Of a DNA stretch of 64,000 bases, positions 1 to 9,503 are shown in pieces. Each line of letters starts with the position of its first letter. The first letter of the stretch is position 1. The notes under the pieces are model-generated. The model saw nothing but the letters and a program-made list of their open reading frames with translations. It ran no database searches and was not told the DNA's origin. The DNA comes from Alphaproteobacteria bacterium (lineage in GTDB: Bacteria > Pseudomonadota > Alphaproteobacteria > Rhodobacterales > Rhodobacteraceae), in the NCBI GenBank assembly GCA_030431485.1, contig JAUIIR010000004.1, positions 1 to 64,000 on the forward strand, given 5' to 3'. The translations under genes were made by a program, and so were the position numbers.

Positions 1-92
1 GCTGCGGACAGGTAGGTCGGCAGAGCAAGACCCGCCCCTGCTACAGCACCGGTCTTGAGCACGCCGCGACGTGTCAGGTTGCCTTTGGACAT
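1..92 (-). CDS. N-terminus of a Tat-exported protein (truncated at window start), likely a solute-binding or periplasmic protein
   Basis: Reverse complement from 92 reads MSKGNLTRRGVLKTGAVAGAGLALPTYLSAA, a twin-arginine (TRRGVLK) signal peptide. GGGAGG-like RBS at about 98-103. Confidence 0.7.
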   Translation of the reverse strand, partial: MSKGNLTRRGVLKTGAVAGAGLALPTYLSA

Positions 93-311
93 ATAATCCT
101 CCCAATGTCTTTAAGGGTTTGGCGGGGTTCCTCCGACCGCCAACACCGCACATATGTGCAAATCAATTATCGGCTATGCATGGAAAACATAGCAATAAGC
201 GCTTTGCTCCAAACGTTTTTTCTGTCAAAAAATGAACAATGCGCCGCAGAAAATTGTAAATTTCTTTTTTCCGCAGTGCAGAAACGAGTTGATTCAGCAC
301 GGGAATTTGCC

Positions 312-1628
312 ATGCCCCGCGACACTCTGACAGGAAGCCGGATCCGTGAACGGCGGGTGATGGCGGGCATGAAGCAATCCGAGCTGGCGAAACGGGCTGA
401 TATTTCGCCGTCCTACCTGAATTTGATCGAACACAACCGTCGCAGAATCGGCGGTAAATTGCTGGTCGATATTGCCCACGCACTTGGCGTTGAACCTGGT
501 TCTCTGACTGAGGGCGCAGAAACCGCCTTGCTCACAACGCTACGCGAGGCGGCAAGCGGCGCAGACATGCCCGAGGCAGAGTTTGCGCGCGTCGAGGAAT
601 TTGCCGGGCGCTTTCCCGGGTGGGCGGGACTTCTTGCTGACACCCAACGCAAAGTGGAAGCCCTGCAAGGCAGCGTCGAGGCTCTGACTGATCGTCTCAC
701 ACATGATCCCCATCTTGCAGCTTCATTGCACGAGATGCTGTCCACCGTGACGGCGATCCGGTCTGCGGCGTCAATTCTCGTGGAGCCGGGGGATATCGAA
801 CCTGAGTGGCAGCGCCGCTTCAATCGCAACATCTACGAGGACAGTGCGCGGCTGGCCGAAACCAGCCGAAGCCTCGCACAATATCTTGAGGAGGCGGATT
901 CTGACGCCTCTGAGACGAATGCACCGCAAGACGAACTTGATGCCGTATTCCAGCGCTCCGGGTTCCATCTGCCCGCGCTAGAAATGCGCGAGGCTGATGT
1001 CGATGCCGTGACGGACACTTTGGGGCAGGATTTATCTCAGGCGGCGCGGTGGCTGTTACGGCGTGTTTTGGTTCGGTACCGCAGAGATGCCAGAAAAATG
1101 CCGCTGGGGGCATGCGCAGATGTTGTGGCGGTATCAGGACATGATCCCTTTGCCTTTGCAGCAAGGTTTGACTGCGATCTGACCTCTGCGATGCGGCGGT
1201 TGGCGCATCTGCCAGAAGATATCTTGCCAGAGGCGGTTGGCCTTGCCATTTGCGATGGGTCTGGGGTGACCACGTTCAGAAAGCCGTTGCCTGAATTCCC
1301 CTTGCCCCGATTGGGCGCAGGCTGCGCGCTCTGGCCGCTGTATCGCGCACTGGCCCGACCCATGATGGTGCATGTGGATGTGATGGAGCAGTCCGCGCGT
1401 GCCGCCGCCCGGCACCGGGGCATCGCGATTTCGCAGCCCATCGGGCCCGTACGACCGAACGAGGACGTTCTGTTCGAAAGCCACATGTTGATCGTGCCGG
1501 AACCGAAGCGCGACACAGCAGAGCCGATCCGTCAGGTTGGCTTGACCTGCCGCATCTGTCCTCACGCCGCCTGCGACGCGCGGCGCGAGCCGTCGATTAT
1601 GGTCACATCTGAATCGCGGAAGCTTTGA
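312..1628 (+). CDS. XRE-family / short-chain fatty acyl (ScfR/RamB-like) transcriptional regulator
   Basis: ORF track starts at 105, but the HTH protein plausibly starts at ATG 312 (MPRDTLTGSRIRERRVMAGMKQSELAKRADISPSYLNLIEHNRRRIGG). C-terminal CRICPHAACDARRE-type motif as in the DUF2083/ScfR family. Confidence 0.8.
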   Translation: MPRDTLTGSRIRERRVMAGMKQSELAKRADISPSYLNLIEHNRRRIGGKLLVDIAHALGVEPGSLTEGAETALLTTLREAASGADMPEAEFARVEEFAGRFPGWAGLLADTQRKVEALQGSVEALTDRLTHDPHLAASLHEMLSTVTAIRSAASILVEPGDIEPEWQRRFNRNIYEDSARLAETSRSLAQYLEEADSDASETNAPQDELDAVFQRSGFHLPALEMREADVDAVTDTLGQDLSQAARWLLRRVLVRYRRDARKMPLGACADVVAVSGHDPFAFAARFDCDLTSAMRRLAHLPEDILPEAVGLAICDGSGVTTFRKPLPEFPLPRLGAGCALWPLYRALARPMMVHVDVMEQSARAAARHRGIAISQPIGPVRPNEDVLFESHMLIVPEPKRDTAEPIRQVGLTCRICPHAACDARREPSIMVTSESRKL

Positions 1629-1720
1629 CACATTGCCCGCACTTCGTAATAGTTTATGCAAGCTGGCCAAAAATAACGGCAAAAGCCGATCAGCTTCTTG
1701 CGGCACGGGGGAGGGCGCGC

Positions 1721-2089
1721 ATGTCGAAACAGGTTTTGTTGATCGAAGACGAACCTAACATCATTGAGGCGATTTCGTTCATTCTGTCGCGTGACGGTTG
1801 GAGCGTGAAGACCCACTCCAACGGAGCGGATGCGGTCGACATCGTGAAAGAGCGTAAGCCAGATGTAGTCATTCTCGACGTGATGCTGCCGGGCAAGAGT
1901 GGTTATGACATTCTTCGGGAACTGCGCGAAGATCCCGAGAACAGAGGGCTGCCTGTTCTGATGCTGACCGCGCGGGGGCAGACGAAAGACCGGGAAATTG
2001 CCGAGCGTGCAGGTTGCGATGCGTTCATGACCAAGCCGTTCTCGAACGCGGATGTGCTTGAAACCGTGCGCGCCCTTGCCGCCAAATGA
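1721..2089 (+). CDS. Response regulator (single receiver domain)
   Basis: MSKQVLLIEDEPNIIEAISFILSRDGW...DVVILDVMLPGKSGYDIL...MLTARGQ...KPFSNADVL; CheY-like receiver. Confidence 0.92.
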   Translation: MSKQVLLIEDEPNIIEAISFILSRDGWSVKTHSNGADAVDIVKERKPDVVILDVMLPGKSGYDILRELREDPENRGLPVLMLTARGQTKDREIAERAGCDAFMTKPFSNADVLETVRALAAK

Positions 2090-2367
2090 GAGATCCTGAA
2101 AGCAGGCCAGGGACGCCGACTGTTTTCCACGAAAGGCGAACTTATCGCAGGCGCCGGATTATGGATGCCGCCTGTTTTTCGCCTCTTTTGGCGCTGATCC
2201 TATGGATGATCCCTTTGATTTGGCCGCAGACCGGTGAGGCCTCGGTAAGTAGCGCGACTGCGCTGATCTACATTTTCCTCGTCTGGGCCGGGATCATTGT
2301 TTTGACTTGGGGCCTGTCGCGCCTATTGGCGGATGAGGTCGACGACACGTCGGACGCGGACACATGA
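2086..2367 (+). CDS. Small two-TM membrane protein of unknown function, overlapping both neighbours
   Basis: 93 aa with two hydrophobic segments (FSPLLALILWMIPLIW; ALIYIFLVWAGIIVLTWGL) and an acidic tail. Overlaps upstream RR stop and downstream HK start by 4 nt each. Confidence 0.75.
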   Translation: MRDPESRPGTPTVFHERRTYRRRRIMDAACFSPLLALILWMIPLIWPQTGEASVSSATALIYIFLVWAGIIVLTWGLSRLLADEVDDTSDADT

Positions 2368-5051
2368 GCACGCTCAACCTGCTTGTCGCGGTCTGCACGG
2401 CCTATGTCTTTTTCCTTTTTTTCGTGGCCTTCGTAGCAGATCGGCTGGCGCTGCAGGGCAAAAAAGCCTGGTTACGTTCCCCTCTGATCTACACACTGTC
2501 CTTGTCAATCTACTGTACGGCGTGGACGTTCTACGGAGCCGTCGGATCCGCTGCGCGCAATGGGTTCGAGTACCTGACGATTTATCTTGGTCCGACACTG
2601 GTGATGATCAGCTGGTGGTGGCTCTTGCGTAAGCTGATCCGCATTGGACGGACACAAAAGATCACGTCAATTGCGGATCTGATTTCGTCGCGCTACGGAA
2701 AATCCAGCTTGCTGGCGGCAGGCGTCACCATCCTCGCGGTGATCGGCACAACGCCTTATATCGCCTTGCAACTGCAATCGGTAACACTGTCTTTTTCCGT
2801 CTTTGCTGGCCAATCAGGCGGTATTGATCCGCAAGACAAAGCGGGTCTTGCCTTGTGGTTGTCGCTGGGTCTTGCGGTGTTCACGGTGCTGTTCGGAACG
2901 CGGAACCTTGATGCAAAGGAGCGGCACGATGGTGTTGTCATGGCCATTGCCGTCGAGGCGGTGGTCAAGCTCGTGGCACTATTGTCGGTCGGCATATTTG
3001 TGGTCTGGGGGGTCTCGGGTGGTCTTACCGAGGCGCTCGCCCGGATTGATGCGTCCGAGTTCGGCGAGTGGCACACGGATCGGGGCCGCTGGGCTGGTCT
3101 GATTTTCCTGTCCGCTGCCGCGTTCCTCTGTCTGCCTCGCACCTTTCAGGTCTTGGTGGTGGAAAATGATGACGAGAGCCACTTGAGGACTGCCAGTTGG
3201 GCCTTTCCCCTTTATCTTTGTCTGATCAGTCTTTTTGTTGTCCCCATTGCGGTGGTGGGTCTGGACGTGATGCCAGAAGGGTCAAACCCGGACTTGTTCG
3301 TTCTCACTGTTCCACTCGCCCTGGGCGAAAACGGCCTTGCGATGCTGTCTTTTTTGGGGGGCTTCAGTTCGGCAACGTCTATGGTGATCGTGGCGGCTAT
3401 TGCCTTGTCCACAATGGTGTCAAATCACATCGTGATGCCAATCTGGCTGCAATTGCGCCCCAGCGGAGCTTCGGTGTCTGGGGATGTTCGCAATGCGGTG
3501 CTGATGGCGCGGCGGATTTCCATCGTCGGCGTCGTCATGCTCGGTTATCTCTATTACCGGATGTCGAGCGGAGGTGAGGCGCTGGCCTCCATCGGTCTTG
3601 TCGCGTTCTGCGGCTTGGCGCAGGTGTTGCCCGCGTTTATTGGCGGCATGTTCTGGCGCGGGGCGACACGGTTGGGCGCGATTGCCGGACTGACCGCCGG
3701 TTTCGCGATCTGGCTCTATACGCTTTATCTGCCAAGCTTCGGCGTAGGAACGATTCTGCCGGTGTCGATTGTCGAAAACGGCCTCTTCGGTCTGGTGTGG
3801 CTCAAGCCAGACGCGCTGTTCGGCATCAGCGGAATGGATCAACTGATGCACGCGCTTCTTTGGAGCATGGTGTTCAACGTCGTTTCCTTCGTTGCGGTGT
3901 CTCTTGTGACCTTTCCCTCGCCCCTTGAACGGCTGCAGGCGGCACAGTTCGTAAACATCTTCGATCACTCGACCAATGCACACAGTTGGTCTGGTGGGAC
4001 AGCCCAAACAGAAGATCTGATGGTCATGGCGCAGCGCATCCTTGGGTCCGGTGAGGCACAGGCGCTTTTCATGCGTCATGCCAGACGGCAAGGTGCGCGC
4101 GGCAATCTGCCGGCGCCAACGCCCGATTTCCTTGAGGCACTGGAGCGGGAACTTGGCAGTTCGGTGGGCGCCGCCACAGCGCATGCGATGGTGGGGCAAA
4201 TCACGGGTGGCATGGCGATTTCAGTCGAAGACCTGATGGCGGTCGCCGATGAAACTGCGCAGATGCTTGAATACTCGGCGCGACTTAAGGAGCAATCCGA
4301 AGAGTTGAGCCGCACGGCGCTGGAATTGCGCAACGCAAACCAGAAACTGACACGGCTCTCGATTCAGAAAGACGCGTTTCTCAGTCAGATCAGCCACGAA
4401 CTGCGCACTCCGATGACGTCGATACGGGCTTTCTCCGAGATTTTGCGGGACACGGATCAGATGACCCCGGACGAGCAATCCCGGTATGCATCGATCATCC
4501 ATGACGAGGCGCAGCGTCTGACACGGCTTCTGGATGATTTGCTGGACCTGAGCGTAGTGGAAAACGGACAGGTGAACCTGAACCTGCGCGAAGGCACGCT
4601 TCGAGACGCGCTGGATCGTGCGGTGTCTTCGGCCGCCATTGGCGAAGATGGCGTGCGCCTCGAAATCGAGCGTACCCCGGCAAAAGAAGACATTCTGTTG
4701 CACACCGACCTTGATCGTCTCAGCCAGGTGTTCATCAACCTGATCGCAAATGCGCGGAAGTACTGTGATGCGAAAAGCCCTCGGCTGGTGATCCGTGTGA
4801 TGCAGGACGCCGACCGGGTCGTGGTCGATTTTCAGGACAACGGTTCCGGTATTGCACCCGAGGCTGTTGACATGATCTTTGAGAAATTCGCACGGGTCAG
4901 CGATCAGAAGGCCGGCGGTGCCGGGCTTGGCCTCGCAATTTGCCGACAGGTCATGACGCGGCTCGGGGGATCAGTGGATTATGTGCCTGCTGCCCGTGGC
5001 GCGACATTCCGGGTTGTACTGCCATATCGCACCGCGCTGGCCGCACAATAA
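2364..5051 (+). CDS. Sensor histidine kinase with N-terminal sodium:solute symporter (SSS) domain and STAC-like linker
   Basis: 895 aa; multiple TM symporter region, then HisKA (ISHELRTPMTSIRAFSEIL) and HATPase_c (NLIANARKYC, DNGSGI, GGAGLGLAICR). Confidence 0.9.
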   Translation: MSTLNLLVAVCTAYVFFLFFVAFVADRLALQGKKAWLRSPLIYTLSLSIYCTAWTFYGAVGSAARNGFEYLTIYLGPTLVMISWWWLLRKLIRIGRTQKITSIADLISSRYGKSSLLAAGVTILAVIGTTPYIALQLQSVTLSFSVFAGQSGGIDPQDKAGLALWLSLGLAVFTVLFGTRNLDAKERHDGVVMAIAVEAVVKLVALLSVGIFVVWGVSGGLTEALARIDASEFGEWHTDRGRWAGLIFLSAAAFLCLPRTFQVLVVENDDESHLRTASWAFPLYLCLISLFVVPIAVVGLDVMPEGSNPDLFVLTVPLALGENGLAMLSFLGGFSSATSMVIVAAIALSTMVSNHIVMPIWLQLRPSGASVSGDVRNAVLMARRISIVGVVMLGYLYYRMSSGGEALASIGLVAFCGLAQVLPAFIGGMFWRGATRLGAIAGLTAGFAIWLYTLYLPSFGVGTILPVSIVENGLFGLVWLKPDALFGISGMDQLMHALLWSMVFNVVSFVAVSLVTFPSPLERLQAAQFVNIFDHSTNAHSWSGGTAQTEDLMVMAQRILGSGEAQALFMRHARRQGARGNLPAPTPDFLEALERELGSSVGAATAHAMVGQITGGMAISVEDLMAVADETAQMLEYSARLKEQSEELSRTALELRNANQKLTRLSIQKDAFLSQISHELRTPMTSIRAFSEILRDTDQMTPDEQSRYASIIHDEAQRLTRLLDDLLDLSVVENGQVNLNLREGTLRDALDRAVSSAAIGEDGVRLEIERTPAKEDILLHTDLDRLSQVFINLIANARKYCDAKSPRLVIRVMQDADRVVVDFQDNGSGIAPEAVDMIFEKFARVSDQKAGGAGLGLAICRQVMTRLGGSVDYVPAARGATFRVVLPYRTALAAQ

Positions 5052-5136
5052 AACCAATGCTTCATCATCGCTAAGCCCTTGGTAACCAATTCGGTCGATA
5101 AACGACTGGAAGGCTCAAGGGGAATGCCGCATCGAC

Positions 5137-6177
5137 ATGACGGACGCCGCCGCAGATACAGTCCTGCATCGCAAAGCTCAGGCACAACGCAAGTCGATCG
5201 GGGGTGGTCGAATCACAGCGTGCCGCGCCCTAGGGCGTGCCTTATCAATCGCGGCGGATGCACTTTGGGCGCTGGGTTTTGCAACCCGCTCGACAGTCGA
5301 CAAAAGTCTGACAGCAGATCGGGCCATGTCTTGTCTCGGGAGGGATCAATTGCTGGTCCTGCTTGAGAATGACGACGCACCTGCGGCACTGGCCGCGCTT
5401 GACCGCGAGATCGTCACTGGTCTGACGGACATCCAGGCATTCGGCCGTGTCACCCAATTCCCATCTGGGGAACGTGCATTCACCGTAACCGATGCCGCGA
5501 TGACCGCGCCGTTGCTGGATGCCGCGCTGCCTAGATTTGCGTCTATGTTGGCGGTCCAACCAGAGATGGTACATCTGCAAGGCTATCGGTTCGGTGCACG
5601 TGTCGAAGATGCTCAACTGGCGAGCCTGTCACTTGACGCTGAGCGGTATCAGGTGATCGCGTTCGAGGTGAACTTGGCGCAAGAGACACGCACGGGATCG
5701 ATCTTGTTTCTTTTCCCAGAACCTGTCGCCGTGATTGAGCCCGAAAGCTCCGCACCCGGGAAACACGAGGCTGCGATGAAAATGGTGCCTGCCACAATGA
5801 ATGCCGTTCTGACACGCATCCATCTTTCGTTGGAGCGCGCGCAGGCGCTGCGCCCCGGTGACGTGCTGCCGTTGTCACCGTGTGCAACATCCTCTGCCGC
5901 TTTGATGTTGCCCTGCGGCCATATCGTGTCGCGCGGTACGCTTGGTCAAATGAACGGCTTTCGGGCGATCCGGATCGGGCAGGGCGATACTTCTTTGCAC
6001 AAACCCGATGCCCGGGCAGCGCCAGAAGACCCGTCTCCGAACACACCAGAGTTGACCAATGCTGCTGTGCCAATGAACGTTTCGTCGTCCAGCGATGTTG
6101 ATGTGGGCGCATTTGATTTGGCGCTCGACGATATTGCCGCCGGGCTGCCGAGTGTACCAGAACCCATCAAGCCTTAG
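5137..6177 (+). CDS. FliM/FliN (SpoA-domain) family protein, isolated from other flagellar genes
   Basis: 346 aa; C-terminal segment ERAQALRPGDVLPLSP...LPCGHIVSRGTLGQMNGFRAIRIGQ resembles a SpoA surface-presentation domain. Confidence 0.6.
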   Translation: MTDAAADTVLHRKAQAQRKSIGGGRITACRALGRALSIAADALWALGFATRSTVDKSLTADRAMSCLGRDQLLVLLENDDAPAALAALDREIVTGLTDIQAFGRVTQFPSGERAFTVTDAAMTAPLLDAALPRFASMLAVQPEMVHLQGYRFGARVEDAQLASLSLDAERYQVIAFEVNLAQETRTGSILFLFPEPVAVIEPESSAPGKHEAAMKMVPATMNAVLTRIHLSLERAQALRPGDVLPLSPCATSSAALMLPCGHIVSRGTLGQMNGFRAIRIGQGDTSLHKPDARAAPEDPSPNTPELTNAAVPMNVSSSSDVDVGAFDLALDDIAAGLPSVPEPIKP

Positions 6178-6605
6178 GCTTGCTGCGCAGCAATCGCATC
6201 AAGGGTCGGGCGCAGCCCGGACAAATCGTATCCCGCTTTTGCAACCGCGCCAAGAATATCGTCCGCACTTTGCTGACCAGCCTGGCTCAATGCCCAGAGG
6301 ATGGAACAACGCGTGCCAGAGGCGCAATAGGCCAGCACAGGCCCGTCCGAGGCGTCAACCAATGCTGCCTGCTGTGCGATGCGGTCCGGCGTCATGGTTT
6401 GGTGCGTGATGGGCAGCACTTCGAAATGAAGCCCGGCCGCCTCCATCGCGACGCGCATTGCGTCGGACTGATGTGATGGCGGTACTTCTGCGTCTGGGCG
6501 GTTGCAAATCACCGTGGTCACGCCCGCCGCCTTGATGGCGGCGGCGTCTTCGGGGTCGATCTGCGGTGACACGCTGTAGCGGTCAGAGATTGGTCGAATA
6601 TCCAT
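6174..6605 (-). CDS. TIGR01244/DUF442-type sulfur transferase or phosphatase-like protein (Blh-like)
   Basis: MDIRPISDRYSVSPQIDPEDAAAIKAAGVTTVICNRPDAEVPPSHQSDAM...VLAYCASGTRCSILWAL; rhodanese/PTP-like CxxGxR loop. Confidence 0.85.
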   Translation of the reverse strand: MDIRPISDRYSVSPQIDPEDAAAIKAAGVTTVICNRPDAEVPPSHQSDAMRVAMEAAGLHFEVLPITHQTMTPDRIAQQAALVDASDGPVLAYCASGTRCSILWALSQAGQQSADDILGAVAKAGYDLSGLRPTLDAIAAQQA

Positions 6606-6614
6606 GATCTTGAT

Positions 6615-7049
6615 CTACTGCGCTGTTGCGGGCCTGTCCAGCCAGCTGCGAAGGCTGGGCATGGCGCTCATTCCGGCGATCATTGCGCCGAGGAACACAA
6701 GCCCTTCGACGCCACCATAGCTGAGCGAGGCAATCGCTGGTCCCGGGCACAGGCCCACAAGCCCCCATCCCATGCCAAACAGCACAGAGCCCATAACAAG
6801 GTTGCGGCCGAGCTTCGGTTCAGGCGGCGGCGGCATGGCGTCGCCTGTCAGGGCAAAGCGCCGCTTTGCCGCAACACGCCATGCGATGGCCATCGGTATG
6901 ATCGCTCCACCCATGACGAACGCCAGAGTTGGATCCCAATTGCCAAAGATATCGAGCCAACCCTGCACCTTTCGGGTGTCGGTCATGCCAGAGGTAAACA
7001 GTCCGGCTCCGAACAGGCTGCCTGCAAGAAGAGCAAAGATATTGCGCAT
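6615..7049 (-). CDS. YeeE/YedE (DUF6691-like) membrane protein
   Basis: MRNIFALLAGSLFGAGLFTSGMTDTRKVQGWLDIFGNWDPTLAFVMGGA...GLCPGPAIASLSYG; start chosen at ATG 7049. Confidence 0.85.
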   Translation of the reverse strand: MRNIFALLAGSLFGAGLFTSGMTDTRKVQGWLDIFGNWDPTLAFVMGGAIIPMAIAWRVAAKRRFALTGDAMPPPPEPKLGRNLVMGSVLFGMGWGLVGLCPGPAIASLSYGGVEGLVFLGAMIAGMSAMPSLRSWLDRPATAQ

Positions 7050-7474
7050 CAGATGATCCCCAACATGTGGCGGAAAAGAACGACGGTCAGACCGCCCGCC
7101 AGAATGTAAAAAACGGTTGCAACGATACCGCGCAAAGACAGGCGCGATATGCCACAGACGCCGTGTCCGGACGTACAGCCGTTCGCCAGACGCGTGCCAA
7201 CCCCCACAAGTAGGCCAGCGGCGATCAGCAGGGCAAAGTTGTCGGTAGCATGTGTTTCTTTCGGTCCAAACAGCGCGAAGAGCACCACCGGGACCAGGGC
7301 AAGACCGGCAAGAAAGCTGATCCGTTCCCACATCGTGCTGCGCCCACTGCCATCGACGAGACCGCCGATGATGCCGCTGGCGCCCATGATGCGGCCATTG
7401 GCCAGCAGATACACTGCGCCGCCTGAGCCGATCAGCAAGCCGCCAACCAGCCCGTAAATCCAATCCGGGTTCAT
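7049..7474 (-). CDS. YeeE/YedE family membrane protein
   Basis: MNPDWIYGLVGGLLIGSGGAVYLLANGRIMGASGIIGGLVDG...GTRLANGCTSGHGVCGISRLSLRG, the characteristic NGCTSGHGVCG motif. Confidence 0.9.
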   Translation of the reverse strand: MNPDWIYGLVGGLLIGSGGAVYLLANGRIMGASGIIGGLVDGSGRSTMWERISFLAGLALVPVVLFALFGPKETHATDNFALLIAAGLLVGVGTRLANGCTSGHGVCGISRLSLRGIVATVFYILAGGLTVVLFRHMLGII

Positions 7475-7478
7475 AGTC

Positions 7479-8342
7479 TTATAATCCGTTTACAGGAACT
7501 TTGAGGAAGACCTTGCCATCTTCATCCGCCGGAGGCATCTGCCCCGCGCGCATGTTGACCTGCAAGGACGGGATGATCAGCTTCGGCATGGCCAGTGTCG
7601 CGTCGCGCGCATCGCGCATCTCGACAAAGCGTTCTTTCGTAGCGTCGCCGCCGACATGCACGTTCTTGGCTTTCTGCTCGCCGACAGTGGTCTCCCAAGC
7701 GTAGTCTTCGCGACCGGGCGCTTTGTAATCGTGTCCGACGAAGATGCGGGTGTCATCCGGTAGCGCGAGAATTTTCTGCACCGAGTCGTAGAGTTGCTCT
7801 GAAGAGCCTCCGGGAAAGTCGCAGCGCGCCGTGCCGAAGTCCGGCATAAAGAGCGTATCGCCGACAAACGCCGCATCGCCGACCACATAGGTCAGGCAAG
7901 CGGGCGTGTGGCCCGGCGTGTGCAGCACATCTGCGCGCATCTGTCCGATGTGAAAGCTGTCGCCCTCGACAAAAAGCTTGTCGAACTGGCTGCCATCACG
8001 CTGGAATTCGGTGCCTTCGTTAAAGACCTTGCCGAATGTGTCCTGCACCACTTGAATGCGGTCGCCGATGCCAATCTTGCCGCCCAATGCGTCCTGCAGA
8101 TAGGGCGCAGCACTCAGGTGGTCGGCGTGGACGTGGGTTTCAAGCAACCACTGCACGTCAAGGTTATGTTCCTTGACGAAGGCAATGATGGTGTCCGCCG
8201 ATTTCGTGTCTGTCCGGCCCGAGGAATAGTCGAAGTCCAGAACACTATCGACAATGGCGCAGGCGCTGCCCTCGGGATCCTGCACCACGTAAGAAATCGT
8301 GTTTGTCGCGTCGTCAAAAAAACCTGTGACTTTGGGTGTCAT
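7479..8342 (-). CDS. MBL-fold metallohydrolase (persulfide dioxygenase / glyoxalase II-like)
   Basis: 287 aa with ETHVHADHLSAAPYL, HTPGHTPACLTYVVGD, GDTLFMPDFGTARCDFPGG, FVGHDY motifs. Confidence 0.9.
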   Translation of the reverse strand: MTPKVTGFFDDATNTISYVVQDPEGSACAIVDSVLDFDYSSGRTDTKSADTIIAFVKEHNLDVQWLLETHVHADHLSAAPYLQDALGGKIGIGDRIQVVQDTFGKVFNEGTEFQRDGSQFDKLFVEGDSFHIGQMRADVLHTPGHTPACLTYVVGDAAFVGDTLFMPDFGTARCDFPGGSSEQLYDSVQKILALPDDTRIFVGHDYKAPGREDYAWETTVGEQKAKNVHVGGDATKERFVEMRDARDATLAMPKLIIPSLQVNMRAGQMPPADEDGKVFLKVPVNGL

Positions 8343-8399
8343 ATCTCAGTCCTCCGTGCTTGGACAAACATATAGAGAAAATTGAATACGTAGCAAGAG

Positions 8400-8424
8400 G
8401 TGCCGTACAAAAAATGTACGGCAC
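8400..8424. repeat. Perfect inverted repeat (10-bp arms, 5-nt loop)
   Basis: gtgccgtaca-aaaaa-tgtacggcac between the choV stop (8451) and the MBL gene start (8342). Confidence 0.85.
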
Positions 8425-8450
8425 GCGCAGCTTTTCCGCCAAGGACAAGT

Positions 8451-9503
8451 TTAGGCTGGCTGCACGGCTCCCGCGCCCGTTGGATCCGAAAGGTATGCCA
8501 GAACGTCGTTCTTCCCGATCACCCCTATCGGCGTGCCATTTTCGACCACCGCCAGATCGGTCGTGCTGTTGACAAGCGTTGTCATCACTTCCTGGACACG
8601 TGCATTTGCATCGACAGGCGGGGCTCCGTCCCTGGCTACACCAGAGCGCATCACATCCCGGGCACGCAAGACGCCAAGCGGGTTCATATGTTTGACAAAA
8701 TCCGCAACGTACTCATTCGACGGATTGCGGAAGATCTCTTGCGGGGTGCCACACTGAACAATCCGTCCGCCTTCCATGATGGCGATCCGGTTGCCGATCT
8801 TGAACGCTTCATCCAGATCGTGGCTGACAAAGATGATCGTGCGTTTCAGACGTTGTTGGAGCTCAAGCAATTCGTCCTGAAGCTTGGTCCGGATCAGAGG
8901 ATCCAAGGCAGAAAACGGCTCGTCCATCAGAAGGATCGGTGCATCCGTTGCAAAGGCCCGCGCCAGCCCGACGCGTTGCTGCATGCCGCCAGACAGCTCG
9001 GCCACCTTTCGGTCTGCCCAGTCCGCAAGGCCCACAAGCGCAAGCTGCTGCTCCACGCGCTCTTTCCGCTCGGCCTTGGATTGTCCACCCAGTTCCAGAC
9101 CAAGCCCGACATTTTCGCGCACCGATCGCCAGGGCAGGAGGCCGAACTGCTGAAAAACCATCGCGACATGGCGCAAGCGAATGCCCCGCAGCACGTCCGC
9201 GCTCGCATGGGTCACATCCACCAGACCAGAGCCGTCATGCACGCGCACACACCCACGCGCCACCGGGTTCAGCCCGTTCACGGCGCGCAGTAGCGTGGAT
9301 TTTCCGGATCCCGACAGCCCCATCAGAACAAGGATCTCGCCCTCGGCCACATTCAGCGAACAGTCATGCACGCCAAGCACCTGTCCGGTCTCGCGCTGGA
9401 TCTGCGCGCGGTCTTGGCCGGCATCCATCAGCGGGAGAGCCGATTGCGGCTTGTCTCCGAACACGATGGACACATTGTCGAATTCAACGCGTGTGTTGCT
9501 CAT
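8451..9503 (-). CDS. choV: Choline ABC transporter ATP-binding protein
   Basis: Walker A GLSGSGKST, signature LSGGMQQRVGLARA, Walker B ILLMDEPFSALDP; C-terminal CBS-like segment; operon with ChoW and ChoX. Confidence 0.9.
   Translation of the reverse strand: MSNTRVEFDNVSIVFGDKPQSALPLMDAGQDRAQIQRETGQVLGVHDCSLNVAEGEILVLMGLSGSGKSTLLRAVNGLNPVARGCVRVHDGSGLVDVTHASADVLRGIRLRHVAMVFQQFGLLPWRSVRENVGLGLELGGQSKAERKERVEQQLALVGLADWADRKVAELSGGMQQRVGLARAFATDAPILLMDEPFSALDPLIRTKLQDELLELQQRLKRTIIFVSHDLDEAFKIGNRIAIMEGGRIVQCGTPQEIFRNPSNEYVADFVKHMNPLGVLRARDVMRSGVARDGAPPVDANARVQEVMTTLVNSTTDLAVVENGTPIGVIGKNDVLAYLSDPTGAGAVQPA

Noticed and set aside
105-311. N-terminal extension of the first ScfR-like ORF
   Set aside because: The extension is AT-rich, non-homologous-looking sequence; a better start is ATG 312 just before the HTH domain.
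3420-4199. 259-aa minus-strand ORF
   Set aside because: Antisense to the SSS histidine kinase; His/Arg/Gln-rich without recognisable domain.
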